A DNA stretch of 64,000 bases from Globisporangium splendens (lineage: Eukaryota > Oomycota > Peronosporomycetes > Pythiales > Pythiaceae). The translations under genes were made by a program, and so were the position numbers. This document shows, piece by piece, positions 42,201 through 51,449 of the stretch. The first letter of the stretch is position 1. The number at the start of each line of letters is the position of its first letter. The notes under the pieces were generated by a model. The model was not told the DNA's origin. It did no database searches and saw nothing but the letters and a program-made list of their open reading frames with translations. The stretch lies in contig VFIW01000031.1 in the NCBI GenBank assembly GCA_006386115.1, positions 62,001 through 126,000 on the forward strand, given 5' to 3'.

Positions 42201-44953
42201 GCTGGGCACCTTGCGGTGTGTCCAGCAGAAACTGAACGCCGCGTGCAATGCTGGGAGTAACTCGAACCGGAACTTCTTGAATACATCGTAGCCAATGCCG
42301 TCGATACCTGGGCTGGAGGCGGCGTCTGCGCGCTGGAACTGGTCTTCAACTTCGTCTTCGGTAATATCTTCGGAGAAGGCGCCGGACGCTTTGGTCGCGG
42401 CTGGGAGTGACTCCAGGAGCTGGCGAAAGACGGCACCGGTTGCGTCGTTGTAGTCGAAGTGGCGCGTCGGCGCACTAACCCCTTGGAAGTAACGCTGGAT
42501 CTCGTCGCGAGAGATTGGGCAGGTATTCGGAGCCGAAGTACCGGTGCCATCACCACTGGTCGGGAGAAGCAGCTGGTGCATACACGCTTTTTCGTTCGTG
42601 TCGAAGCGTTTGCGCGTGCGTTCGCGTCGAAGCGCGCTCCTCACCCGTCCGGCGCGTCGGCGCGCCTTTTGGATGCGGCGTTGGGACGCCTGGGGTGCTC
42701 GTTGGGCTGCCGCCAGGTCGTCGAGAGCTTGGTCCAGTGCTTGGTGCACCGGCTCGGTGGATACTCGTGGCGGACGTCGTTGCTGGTGCTGCTGGTCTTG
42801 GGGTGGGCGAGGAGGGGTCCGTTGGCGCTTGCAGAATGGCACGAGAGCCGTGTATAGTTGCGATGTGAGAGCACTGGTGATGCCTTCACCTGCTTCCCAT
42901 GTGTCGGTGTCCGCAATGCGGTCCGCGAACGTGTTCGCGATCTTGGCTACGGCCGTGGTCGCCATCTCGTCCTCGCTCTCAGTAAGTTGTCGCAGTCGGA
43001 GCCGACGTCGGCGCGCGGGTACGCAGTCGGGGCCGATGTCGAAAGTCGGGAAGACTTCACCGTCAGTGTGCAGCGTTGCGTCGGCTTCGGCTTCCAAATC
43101 TTCCATCTCGTGATTCGCGGCGGCTTGGTCAAGGTCGGGGTCGATGTCTTCCATTGGTTCGGTGGGGCTTGGGTCTCGAGGTGGTGACGCAGCCACGACG
43201 AAGGTAGCCGGAGAGCAGCACTCGGTGCTATTGGTGCCATGGGTGGCACACACAATATTCGTGCGCCGGGTGTTCAACCCCTGGTTGGCCAGGCGGTCGG
43301 CATGCTGGTTTGCAAACCTGTCGATGTGCTTGAGCTGGTATTGGGCGAGACGTCGCAGCAGGTCCTTGGCTTTCTTGCGCAGCTTCCGTAGACGTGGGTT
43401 GTTGCACCCGAACTCGCCTCGGAGCTGGGCGAGCACGAGCGCACTGTCTCCCTCGATGCGCAGGCGCTGAGCTCCGTGGTGCGTTGCACTTTGTAGCCCA
43501 GCGATTAGCGCCATGTATTCCGCTGTGTTGTTGGTGTTGGTCTTGGACGGTAGGAAGTGCGCGATTGTCCACTTAACGGTGCCGTCGGGATGGAAGAGCG
43601 CTGCACCGGCGCCGGCGGCACCTGGGTTGCGGCGACATGCTCCGTCAAATCGGAGCACCCACGGCAGGCGAGATGTGGATGCTGGGGCTGGAGGCGGTGT
43701 TGTTGCTGGAGCTGGAGTCAATGCTGGTGCTGGAACAGGCGTAGTTGATGGAGCAGGAACAGGGGTCGATGTTGGAGCTAAGGCTGGGGGCATTAGTGGT
43801 GCTGGGTCAGGAGTCGCTGTTGGAGCGGGAGTCGGTGTTGGGGCTGGATCAGTGGTCGGTGTGTGTGCTGGAGCAGACGTCGAAGTTGGGCTTGGTGCTG
43901 GGGACATGGCTGGTGGCGGGGCTCGCAGCGGCGCAGGATCGGGGGCCGCAGTTCGTGTCGGGACTGTGGCGAAGAGGCGAGCGAGGAACTGTGACGCTCG
44001 AGTTGATGGGTCAGGGGAGATGGCCGGGATTGTCACGGGCGCGGGCGACATCGAGGGGGGGATCGGTATCGCAGGCGGCACTGGTTCATCAACGAAGCTG
44101 ACCGCGCGGTCGCGCGTAGTAGCGGGGGGAGTGATCGACTCCGAGGTATGGGGTACGGCCATTGTCTCAGCGTCGACCTCGAGAGTGGGGTGCCTTGGGC
44201 TCTGGTGTGGGGCTGCTGGTGCCACCGCCGCGGAATCGGGGTCGGCGTCGGATGTCGGCGCCTGCGTAGTACCGTCGTTGGCGTCTGTTGGATTGTCGCG
44301 CTGCACGTCTCGGAGGCAGGCTTCGGCGTGCCGTGTCGCCGCAATGCGCGAGGTGTACGAGACGCCGCAGGCACAGCCTGCGTGGAAGATGTCGACAAAG
44401 TCGACACCGCGATGGTGGCGATGGCGGTGGGAGCGCAGCTCTGCCATGTGTGGCGCGGCAAAGTCGCACGCAACGCATCGGAAGAGTCTTGCGTTGTGAG
44501 CGAAGATCGATAGCGGTGGTGGACGCTCGAGCGCGTGGACGACTGGTGGGGGCTCGTGGAGCGGCGTGGGCCATTCGGTGGCCGGGATGGTTGGTGGTGG
44601 GAGCGGCACGGCTGAAGCAGCAACAGCGTCGAGTGGACTCGCGTCCGTGTCGCTGTCGCTGCCTTCATCTGCGCTCAGGAACGCAGCGTCGCTGCTGCCG
44701 ACGCTCATCGCGTCGTTGTCGTCGTCGCGCGCGGTCGAGGCCGCGCTGTCCAGTGAATCGGCGCGCGCGCGCGGAAGCCACGAGAAGATGGCCATGGCGC
44801 GGCTCGCTGCAGGCGCACACGCACGGACACTCACGGACGGGGGCGTCGCACGCAGAGGGGGCACTGAGTAGAGCTTCAAGAGTAGGGCGGGAGAGTATCG
44901 ACCGCGGAAGGCTGAAAAGGGCGGTGGGGGCGGCGCACGCGCTCACCCCCGCT
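39097..44953 (-). mobile_element. Non-LTR retrotransposon A3 (family A), with a small 3' duplication
   Basis: 5857 bp, 56 bp longer than A2 because of a partly duplicated stretch at about 39500-39610. Otherwise nearly identical to A2. Confidence 0.9.
39234..44795 (-). CDS. Family A retrotransposon polyprotein with extended C-terminus
   Basis: 1853 aa from the ATG at 44795. As A2 through the fingers, RNase H, RT, knuckle and endonuclease. Near 39500-39610 the segment starting CCCCCTGGTTAGCGGACGCG is present twice, and a neighbouring small change (GGTGGGCGCC for GGTGGTGCGC) shifts the frame. The protein therefore misses the usual stop and reads 90 further residues through the 3' UTR, ending at 39234 just before the common tail. 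The extra part is probably not functional. All catalytic motifs are intact. Confidence 0.88.
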   Translation of the reverse strand: MAIFSWLPRARADSLDSAASTARDDDNDAMSVGSSDAAFLSADEGSDSDTDASPLDAVAASAVPLPPPTIPATEWPTPLHEPPPVVHALERPPPLSIFAHNARLFRCVACDFAAPHMAELRSHRHRHHRGVDFVDIFHAGCACGVSYTSRIAATRHAEACLRDVQRDNPTDANDGTTQAPTSDADPDSAAVAPAAPHQSPRHPTLEVDAETMAVPHTSESITPPATTRDRAVSFVDEPVPPAIPIPPSMSPAPVTIPAISPDPSTRASQFLARLFATVPTRTAAPDPAPLRAPPPAMSPAPSPTSTSAPAHTPTTDPAPTPTPAPTATPDPAPLMPPALAPTSTPVPAPSTTPVPAPALTPAPATTPPPAPASTSRLPWVLRFDGACRRNPGAAGAGAALFHPDGTVKWTIAHFLPSKTNTNNTAEYMALIAGLQSATHHGAQRLRIEGDSALVLAQLRGEFGCNNPRLRKLRKKAKDLLRRLAQYQLKHIDRFANQHADRLANQGLNTRRTNIVCATHGTNSTECCSPATFVVAASPPRDPSPTEPMEDIDPDLDQAAANHEMEDLEAEADATLHTDGEVFPTFDIGPDCVPARRRRLRLRQLTESEDEMATTAVAKIANTFADRIADTDTWEAGEGITSALTSQLYTALVPFCKRQRTPPRPPQDQQHQQRRPPRVSTEPVHQALDQALDDLAAAQRAPQASQRRIQKARRRAGRVRSALRRERTRKRFDTNEKACMHQLLLPTSGDGTGTSAPNTCPISRDEIQRYFQGVSAPTRHFDYNDATGAVFRQLLESLPAATKASGAFSEDITEDEVEDQFQRADAASSPGIDGIGYDVFKKFRFELLPALHAAFSFCWTHRKVPSTWKVGVTQLIFKKGDPKDPSNWRPICLQPCIYKLYTGLLALRLTRWLDANDRLTDAQKGFRHFNGANEHNFVSSAILDQTRRKPRAIHMVWYDFKNAFGSIPPLLMWQVLRAIGVDPAFVERCENIYHDSYYTVANTAGGATDPIRQETGVYQGCPLSPHLFLVGIMPLIRALHGLASGIPLATDVSVSVSAYADDLKTFSNSAEGIQKAHHLVTTFLRWSTMAANPAKCASLSVKPDLGRKLHADPNAASLTLDGDPIPTLDLSQSYTYLGIGDGFNHTKRRVSIAPRLAELKRDISAIFRSDLAPWQMVRAIKTYVVPQIEYLLRHVRPLQSQLQGFDSALTKGLRHVLRLPPVSLSAAFFAPQSSGGLGFVKLKDLHAALQIAHGWQMLHSRDSSVRAIARAQVIQIIQLRFKLDAAHWREKDEELIQLFLNSKLPDSPHATAKRTHGDIGSMWIDVQRHRRSYNLQFTTEVFTSPEGVATEKMLQLRVPHHRHALRHKTVARQLKQHMKMLALAEWKAASDQGRTVRAHGGSGSAFLSRGGGLSDAEFRFALRSRLNLVCTRAVLKRMRQLRNAVCRHPGCSHQETLPHVINHCPGNEEAIRGRHDNILQLIKNAVSPVVTSSQGRFTVHYDEPVAGFTGPAYRPDIQLFDHATGTVYVSDLSISFEEQSGDDPVSSNLAFAYEHKVRKYAPIKLHLERQGWQVHLSAIVFGSLGGVGTRNYKIFTEHLGLHKRTANQLNRRGSATAIQSSHRIWRLHAGGEQIRCERGATITVSPTPAQPNTINAGLSQASDEPRPRDAQQQQQRRARHDEGRRGATTAANVTNEERATSRRQRPSHAGDEPRRRDAQERCTYDRTVRERARYQSTTPRPLTRGQTVDAARYQPITPRPLTRGGTQRRPPAPLREVYRIARRSSEAPRSSMRSQEHPPLRKPFFSSPIESTHHDKGATGRHLLSIFTYMHTYIASSPFRISLHSAPTVGFYIG

Positions 44954-45074
44954 GACAAAAATTCTACTGTGGAGTTACCCGAAAGGGCATTCCTGAACCA
45001 TTACAGCACCAGCGTGTAAGGGGCCTGCTCCGGCTCATGTTAATCACCTCATTGATCGTGATCAAACACCAGTC
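44915..45074 (-). repeat. Array junction A3/B3
   Basis: Head of A3 (hairpin 44926-44950) joined to the common tail of a family B unit (44954-45074). Confidence 0.9.
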
Positions 45075-48000
45075 AAATAAAAGTCTATTACCAAACGTTA
45101 CCTAGCCGTTGCGGTCCACACCGCGTGGCATATCTGTCACACACTACTGTTGGTAGTTGTTGTGTCCGTGTCCCGGGATGTTGTGGGGATGGGGTGCGCG
45201 GTTGAGATGCTGTCGTAATGGTTGGGTTTGTGAGGCGATATCCTTCGTGGATCTTGCGCTTCTGGTCGTGTCTCGACCATTCTATTGTTTCTCTCTCGTT
45301 TGTGCAGGGGCCGCTGTGCGCGGTTGCTTTGGCTGCGTGCGTTCCGTTGGGACTCGCGCCTGTCGGGTTGTGTCACGGCGCCGCGCTGGTGTCGTCGCGT
45401 TGCTGGAAGCTGAAGCTGGGGTCGGGCCGCGAGTTTGGCTCGTGGCTGTCACTGTCGCTGTTGTTGCTCTGGATCGTCGTCGGTTGTAGCTGTCGGTCGT
45501 TGCTGTCGTTGTTGGTGCTCTGGATCGCCGTCGAGTGTCGCTGTTGGTGGTCGGTCTCCGTGCGCCTGGCCGCTCTTTGGTTTGACTACTGGCGCGAGGC
45601 GTAGTACTTACCTTTCTTGCAGTTGCCGTCATCGCCGGTTCGCTTGAGTCTCGAGCGGCGCTCGGGTGCGTGCTCGACGCTTTGGTCGCACTCGTTCGTG
45701 CGATCTGTCGAGGCCGTTCTTGTGTGCTGTGCTGCTGGCGTTGTCTACCGTTCTCCACTCCGTTGCCGTCAGTGCCACGAGCTCTGGTACTGCTGGACTT
45801 ACCCTGACCTGTCGGTGTTCTGGACGCGGCACTGGGTTTCTCCATGCCGCGGCCGGAATGCCGCTGTCCATCCGTCGTCGTCGATCTTTGCATCGTGGCC
45901 GTTGTCGAGGTCGCTGGCGTAGCCGCACGTGTGGGCGAGCGCGTGAGCGTCGCGTTGCTTCGGTTCGTCGATGATCTGGTTGCCTGTGGTCGCTGCTGCG
46001 GGTGTGGTCTTGGTCTTGGCCCTTGCTCTCGGTTGGATCGAGCGCTGTCACGACATATCGCTTGAGTGCGGTGCGTCGTAGTCGCCATCTCTGCCGCCGC
46101 CGGCGTGGTGCCAATGCGGTCGGCTGAGTTCCTGCAGTTGTCTTCCCGTTGCTGATTTGTCGTCGCTGCTCGCGCTGGCGCTGACGCTCGCGTCAGAAGC
46201 CTCGTCTCTCCGTTTGCAATTGCGTGTCGCTTCCAGATGCGGTGGCTGAAGTTCACGTGCCGTGCCGAGAGCTGCCGCTCTAGTGCGCGCGAGACACCTT
46301 TTCGCATCCCAAGCATGTCGGTGTACACCTCGAGATTGCTCGAGCAGATGGACCCAAGAGATCCGTAAACTAGTGCACCCACGTGCACTGTGTACCCTTT
46401 GTACTCGAGGAAGCGCACGATGTTCTCGTATTTCTTAATCTTGATCGCGCGGACGCGCGCAAAGTTCGACGAAGTGGCAGCGTCATCCGTGGCCTGGTCT
46501 TCGAATGCGACGGCGAGGTCCACGATGCTGGCGGTCATTGCGTTGTCATCGTAAAGTTGGACGTCCGGTCGTTGGGCCGTTTGACTTCTGCTGGTGCTCG
46601 TGTCATTGTCCTCCATACCCGGCACAGTCGCGTCGATGAGCAGCCGCTGATGGGAGCGTCTGCTACGACCTTGTTCCGCCACCACGCGGTGTCGGATGAT
46701 CTGCAGCGACTCATCGTGCCGCACACGAATAGCGTCGGCACCAAATGAGCAATGATGGAGAACGTGAGCAAGCGTTTCGGTGTCGTTGCAGCCTGGTGCA
46801 CGACACCGATTATTCTGCACAATGTGCTTGCGCTTCAACGCGCTGCGCGTATCAACTTGGTTGAGCCGAGCACGCACCGCAAAGCGATAGCTACTATCGT
46901 AGACAGCTGACGGCCGCGTCAGAAACGCGCTGCCAGCGCCACCGTGGAGCCGAGCCGTCTTGCCTTGGTCTTGGAAAGTGCGCCAGCGCGCCAGATGTCG
47001 GAGCCGGAGATGTGTCTTGATCTGCCGCCCCCACTCCTTGGGAACCAGTGCTTTCTGCGTGTGTGGTACTTGCAGTTGCAGGTGTTCGCCGTTCACCGTC
47101 CCTAACTTGAGTTCAAAGGTCTTCAGGTACGTCGCGACATCGACCCACAGAGAGGCCGAGTCGCCCGACACCTTCTTTTTCAGCGCAAACGCTGATCCAG
47201 CGAGTTCGCTGTTCAGGAACATTTGGATTGCTTCCTCTTCACGATCGGTCCAATGTGGTTCGTTGAGCACGAAGCGCTTCCGAATCACCGTCAGAAGTTG
47301 CCCTCGCGCGATGGCTCGCACGTTGGGATCTTGCGAGTGCAGCATCTGTAGACCGTGGGTGATTTTGAGAGCGCCATACAATTCGCGCAATGGTAGAAGT
47401 CCGAGGCCACCCGCCGACGTTGGCGCATACAGAAACTCGGTCGTCGCGGTCTGCGGCAGCTGCAGCAGCCGCTTCAAGCCACGCACGATCGTTTTGTCAA
47501 AGCCGTCGAACATGCTGAGGAACGGGCGCAGATGGCGCAGCGGGTAGTCGAGCTTGGAGAGCACATACGACTTGATCGCGCGCATTATTTGCCACGGAGC
47601 TAGGGGACTCTGTAGCAGCTTGATCACATCCGTCGTCAGCTCACGCAGCGTATCTTGGAGCACGACACGTACGCGTGCATGGTCTGGACCGTCCTCAATG
47701 CCCAGATAAACGTAGCCGTCGTGGCCAGTGAGCCTCGGTATCACGTTGTCGTGGATCGACAGATCGAGGCGCTCGTTGTGGCTCTCGCAGTCCGCAGCAG
47801 CGTCTGACACCATCAACGCGCATTTGCTCGCGTTGGCCTCCATTCGAGTCCACTGCAGGAATTCAAGCACGGCACCGTGGAGCGCACGAATTCCAGTGGC
47901 TGTTTTGGCAAAGATCTTCAGGTCGTCGGCATACGCTGACGTGCACTCTGGATTACCAGCAGCCAGCGACACCCCGTGCTCGGATTTCATGCCGTCCAGG

Positions 48001-51000
48001 ACGAACATGAGCGGCGTGAGCGCAGCAATAAACAGGTACGGGCTGAGCGGACAGCCTTGATAGACACCGCGGCCCTGATGCACCGGGTCTGTTGTGCCAT
48101 CGCGTGAGTCAACAATGAAGTACGAGTCCGTGTAGATGTCGCGTACCACCTGCAGAAACGCGTGTGGCACGCCGAGCCTCTCGAGCACCTTCCACATGTA
48201 CGCCTGCGGCAGCGATCCAAACGCGTTGCGCAGGTCGTACCAGACGACAAAGAGCTTCTTGCGAGTGCGCCGCGCTTGTTCGTACAAACTCGTGGCCACG
48301 AAGTTGTGTTCATTGCACCCGTTGAAAGAACGGAACCCTTTCTGCGAAAATGTGAACCTAGCGTTGGCATCCATCCAGCGCTGAAAACGCACTGCGAGGA
48401 CACCGGCGTAGAGCTTGTACACTGTCTGCTGGAGACAGATTGGTCTCCAATTGCTCGGGTTGCCGCGTTCACCCTTGCGCTTGTAGATGAGGCGTACGTA
48501 GCCGACTTTCCACAGCCTTGGGACACTTTGGAATGTCCAGCACGCGTTAAATACTGCGTGCAAAAGGTCGAGCAGTTGGAGCTTAAAGCGCACGTAGACG
48601 TCATACGGGATCCCGTCAAGACCTGGAGCCGACTGCTTATGCGCTCGATCGAGTTGGTCCTCGATGTCGCCGCGCGCGATTGGCGCAGTCAGCAGTTCCA
48701 TCTCATTCGCTGTGTTCGCCTGATTGTCGATCGCCTCACGGAATCGCGCACCGCAAGCCGCATTAAAGTCAAAGTCGTCTGGCGGTGTCGCCTGCGTCTG
48801 GAAGTAGGCGTAGAGGTCACGTGGCTCGATCGGACAGCTGTTGTCACCACCATAGTTGTCGTTGGTGCCGGCATGGAGGATCTCGGACACACACTGGCGC
48901 TCATTGCTCATGAACAGTTGGCGAGTCGCCTGGCGCTGACTGGCGCGTTCGAGGCGCGCAACACGCCGCGCAGCCTTGCGCACAGTCTTCTTGGTGCTCG
49001 GCGAGGTCTTGTCGGCAAGGCGTTTGCTGGTGCTGAGTTCGTCGCGTGCGCTGTCGACGGCAAGTTGGAGGAGGGTCGGCCCTCCGTTCCTGCGCTTACG
49101 GCGTGGTCTGGATCGTGGTCTCGTGCTGGAGCCGTCGCGTCGGTTTCGTTTCGCGGTCGGCCGCGAGACGCTCTGTCGCGCGCCTGTCGCCCGGGCGGCA
49201 GCGTGCGGTGCTACATCGGCGAAGCCCGCCGTGCTGCGCGCGTTGGCGTGCTCGGCGTCACCAGTGGCGTCGCCTGGCTGAGTCGACAGCTTTGTCGCTG
49301 CTGTAAGAAGCTCGGAGAGCTCTGCTGTGATGGCTGTAATGTAGCCTTCCGCGGAGCGCCAGTCCGGCGCATCCGTGATCTTGTCGGCCATTCTTCGAGC
49401 CAGCGTTTGAATCTGTTGCTCGAGCTTGCTCTGAAGCGGTGGAGCGAGTCGTGGTACGCGAAGACGCGGCTGTCGCAGCGGTACTACTCCTGGGCCGATC
49501 TCGAGCACGGGGAAGATGGTGCCACCGTCGCGGTCTGCGTTGGCAGCGTCGGCTTCAGCGTCGGGGTCGGGGTCACCTAGGTCCATGCGTACATTATCAC
49601 TGTCATTGTCCTGGTCTTGGTCTTGGTCGCCGGTGGTCGAATCAGTCTCCATGGGGACAGGTCCATCCGGAGTCGGTGGCGTTCCGTACGTGCCGGGCCA
49701 GTGCCAGCACTGCGCGGCGTCACCTGGTGATGTGTGCTTGGCGCATACGGCCACGCACTTACAGAGATCCAATGCTCTGTTGGCGAGTCGGTCTGCGTGG
49801 GAATTACGCAGTCGGTCGATGTGCTTGAGCGCATACGACTCGAACTCCTGGCACGTCGCGTACGCGAGGTCGCGCAGCGGCCGTAGTTCTTTTCCGCAAG
49901 CAAACATGCCCTTGATTTGCTCGATCACGAGCTTCGAGTCGCCCTCGATGCGGACATGCTTGACGCCATGATGGACAGCGCACAGCAGGCCATCGATGAT
50001 AGCGTTGTACTCTGCCGTGTTGTTTGTCGAGGCGCAGTCGGCGATGTAGCGGTAACTCGTCCAGAAGATCTTGCCGTTTGGCCGAGTGAGCGCCGCACCG
50101 GCACCCGCTGGTCGTGGGTTCCGGCGCAGGCGCCTGTCGCAACGAAGTTGCCATGGAAGCAACGATCGTACTCCGAACGGAGGCTCGTCAGCAGCTGCTA
50201 CTGCTGCTTCTACTGGGCGCGATGCTGGGACTAATGCGACCGTTGCAGGTTCGTCTGGTCTCGGAGCTGGTCGTGGTGGTCTCAGGTCTGCTGCTGTTGC
50301 TGCTGGAAGATCTGGTCTCGGTGCTGGTTCTGCTTCGGCTGCTGCACGTCGTTCTGGATCTGCTGCTGGTGCGACTGCAGTGGCTGTCACATTGGTTGTG
50401 ACCATCTGCCCGTCGTCGCTGTCGTCGTCGGAAAGCATGGTCGTGTCGTCGATATTCGCAATGGCGTCGTAAAACTCGTCTTCGTCATGGGAGTCCATGT
50501 CGTGGTCGTCGGTCGGTGCTGGAGCTGTCGAAGGCGCGTGAGTGCGCAAGAGAGCATCAACGTTGGCTGCGGCACACGCAGTGACGTGCGCGTGCCATGA
50601 GCGCGCGTCCGTGAGGAACGCGATGCAGCTTGGGCAGGTGCGCGGGTAGCGCCCCTGCGGTGCAAGCGAGAGAGAAGCTTGCGATGGTGTGTCATCCACG
50701 TGCACTCTCGTTCCCGAGGCGGTGCACACGGGCACACCAGCATTTCCGTCCATTTCCTCGTCCTCATCCGCGACCGCTGATGCGGCCGCTGGCGCTTGCC
50801 GATCTGGTGGTTGTGGTGCGTTGGTGTGGTCGTGCCACTCGTCGCAGCGCCCAGAGTGAGCAAAAGCGTCGAGACGGCTGCCGAACAGTGCCGAGCATGG
50901 ACACGTGGCTTGGAACCAGTCCTCGAAGACCGAGGTCCGGTGGGCGCTGCGGCGGTGCGCCACGAGCGCGCCGTAATGGCGGAACTCGTCGGCGCACGCC

Positions 51001-51328
51001 GCGCACCCGAACCGCGAATCGTTGTGGCGGAAGATCGACATAAGCGGACCGCGCGCGGCGGCGCCGTCGTCAGCGACGTCAGCGTCGTCGTCCGCGGGAG
51101 CTCGAAGCCGCATGGTCGGGGGGGGGGGCGCACACGCCGCGACCAGTCGTTTCACCGGCTGAGCTGCACACTCGCGCGCGTGTGTGAACACGCACGTATG
51201 GACACACGCACGCCTGCTGTAAGCAGGGCACACACAGGGCCAGAGGCTAGGCGCGAACGATGGGGTCGATAGGAAGGAGGGGAAAGCGGAAAAGGGCGGT
51301 GGGGGCGGCGCACGCGCTCACCCCCGCT
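44954..51328 (-). mobile_element. Non-LTR retrotransposon B3 (family B)
   Basis: 6375 bp with an open ORF. Its 3' half resembles B1 (DKTIVRG, TPAAAEM), other parts resemble B2 (HAGTNDN, QAYMW). An extra base (GCGGAAAAGG) lies next to the common head. Confidence 0.9.
45282..51113 (-). CDS. Family B retrotransposon polyprotein, RNase H active-site motif scrambled
   Basis: 1943 aa from the ATG at 51113. Same domains as B1, except that four single-base indels with net zero shift, plus two substitutions, lie within 50113-50175. They replace residues 314-335 so that FDGACRRNPG becomes CDRRLRRNPR. An aspartate remains by chance, but the conserved Gly-Ala is lost, so RNase H is probably inactive. 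RT, knuckle and endonuclease are intact. The clustered, frame-restoring pattern could be real or a local sequencing problem. Confidence 0.85.
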   Translation of the reverse strand: MRLRAPADDDADVADDGAAARGPLMSIFRHNDSRFGCAACADEFRHYGALVAHRRSAHRTSVFEDWFQATCPCSALFGSRLDAFAHSGRCDEWHDHTNAPQPPDRQAPAAASAVADEDEEMDGNAGVPVCTASGTRVHVDDTPSQASLSLAPQGRYPRTCPSCIAFLTDARSWHAHVTACAAANVDALLRTHAPSTAPAPTDDHDMDSHDEDEFYDAIANIDDTTMLSDDDSDDGQMVTTNVTATAVAPAADPERRAAAEAEPAPRPDLPAATAADLRPPRPAPRPDEPATVALVPASRPVEAAVAAADEPPFGVRSLLPWQLRCDRRLRRNPRPAGAGAALTRPNGKIFWTSYRYIADCASTNNTAEYNAIIDGLLCAVHHGVKHVRIEGDSKLVIEQIKGMFACGKELRPLRDLAYATCQEFESYALKHIDRLRNSHADRLANRALDLCKCVAVCAKHTSPGDAAQCWHWPGTYGTPPTPDGPVPMETDSTTGDQDQDQDNDSDNVRMDLGDPDPDAEADAANADRDGGTIFPVLEIGPGVVPLRQPRLRVPRLAPPLQSKLEQQIQTLARRMADKITDAPDWRSAEGYITAITAELSELLTAATKLSTQPGDATGDAEHANARSTAGFADVAPHAAARATGARQSVSRPTAKRNRRDGSSTRPRSRPRRKRRNGGPTLLQLAVDSARDELSTSKRLADKTSPSTKKTVRKAARRVARLERASQRQATRQLFMSNERQCVSEILHAGTNDNYGGDNSCPIEPRDLYAYFQTQATPPDDFDFNAACGARFREAIDNQANTANEMELLTAPIARGDIEDQLDRAHKQSAPGLDGIPYDVYVRFKLQLLDLLHAVFNACWTFQSVPRLWKVGYVRLIYKRKGERGNPSNWRPICLQQTVYKLYAGVLAVRFQRWMDANARFTFSQKGFRSFNGCNEHNFVATSLYEQARRTRKKLFVVWYDLRNAFGSLPQAYMWKVLERLGVPHAFLQVVRDIYTDSYFIVDSRDGTTDPVHQGRGVYQGCPLSPYLFIAALTPLMFVLDGMKSEHGVSLAAGNPECTSAYADDLKIFAKTATGIRALHGAVLEFLQWTRMEANASKCALMVSDAAADCESHNERLDLSIHDNVIPRLTGHDGYVYLGIEDGPDHARVRVVLQDTLRELTTDVIKLLQSPLAPWQIMRAIKSYVLSKLDYPLRHLRPFLSMFDGFDKTIVRGLKRLLQLPQTATTEFLYAPTSAGGLGLLPLRELYGALKITHGLQMLHSQDPNVRAIARGQLLTVIRKRFVLNEPHWTDREEEAIQMFLNSELAGSAFALKKKVSGDSASLWVDVATYLKTFELKLGTVNGEHLQLQVPHTQKALVPKEWGRQIKTHLRLRHLARWRTFQDQGKTARLHGGAGSAFLTRPSAVYDSSYRFAVRARLNQVDTRSALKRKHIVQNNRCRAPGCNDTETLAHVLHHCSFGADAIRVRHDESLQIIRHRVVAEQGRSRRSHQRLLIDATVPGMEDNDTSTSRSQTAQRPDVQLYDDNAMTASIVDLAVAFEDQATDDAATSSNFARVRAIKIKKYENIVRFLEYKGYTVHVGALVYGSLGSICSSNLEVYTDMLGMRKGVSRALERQLSARHVNFSHRIWKRHAIANGETRLLTRASAPARAATTNQQREDNCRNSADRIGTTPAAAEMATTTHRTQAICRDSARSNREQGPRPRPHPQQRPQATRSSTNRSNATLTRSPTRAATPATSTTATMQRSTTTDGQRHSGRGMEKPSAASRTPTGQGKSSSTRARGTDGNGVENGRQRQQHSTQERPRQIARTSATKASSTHPSAARDSSEPAMTATARKVSTTPRASSQTKERPGARRPTTNSDTRRRSRAPTTTATTDSYNRRRSRATTATVTATSQTRGPTPASASSNATTPARRRDTTRQARVPTERTQPKQPRTAAPAQTREKQ

Positions 51329-51449
51329 GACAAAAATTCTACTGTGGAGTTACCCGAAAGGGCATTCCTGAACCATTACAGCACCAGCGTGTAAGGGGCC
51401 TGCTCCGGCTCATGTTAATCACCTCATTGATCGTGATCAAACACCAGTC
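51290..51449 (-). repeat. Array junction B3/B4
   Basis: Head of B3 (hairpin 51301-51325) joined to the tail of B4 (51329-51449). Confidence 0.9.
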
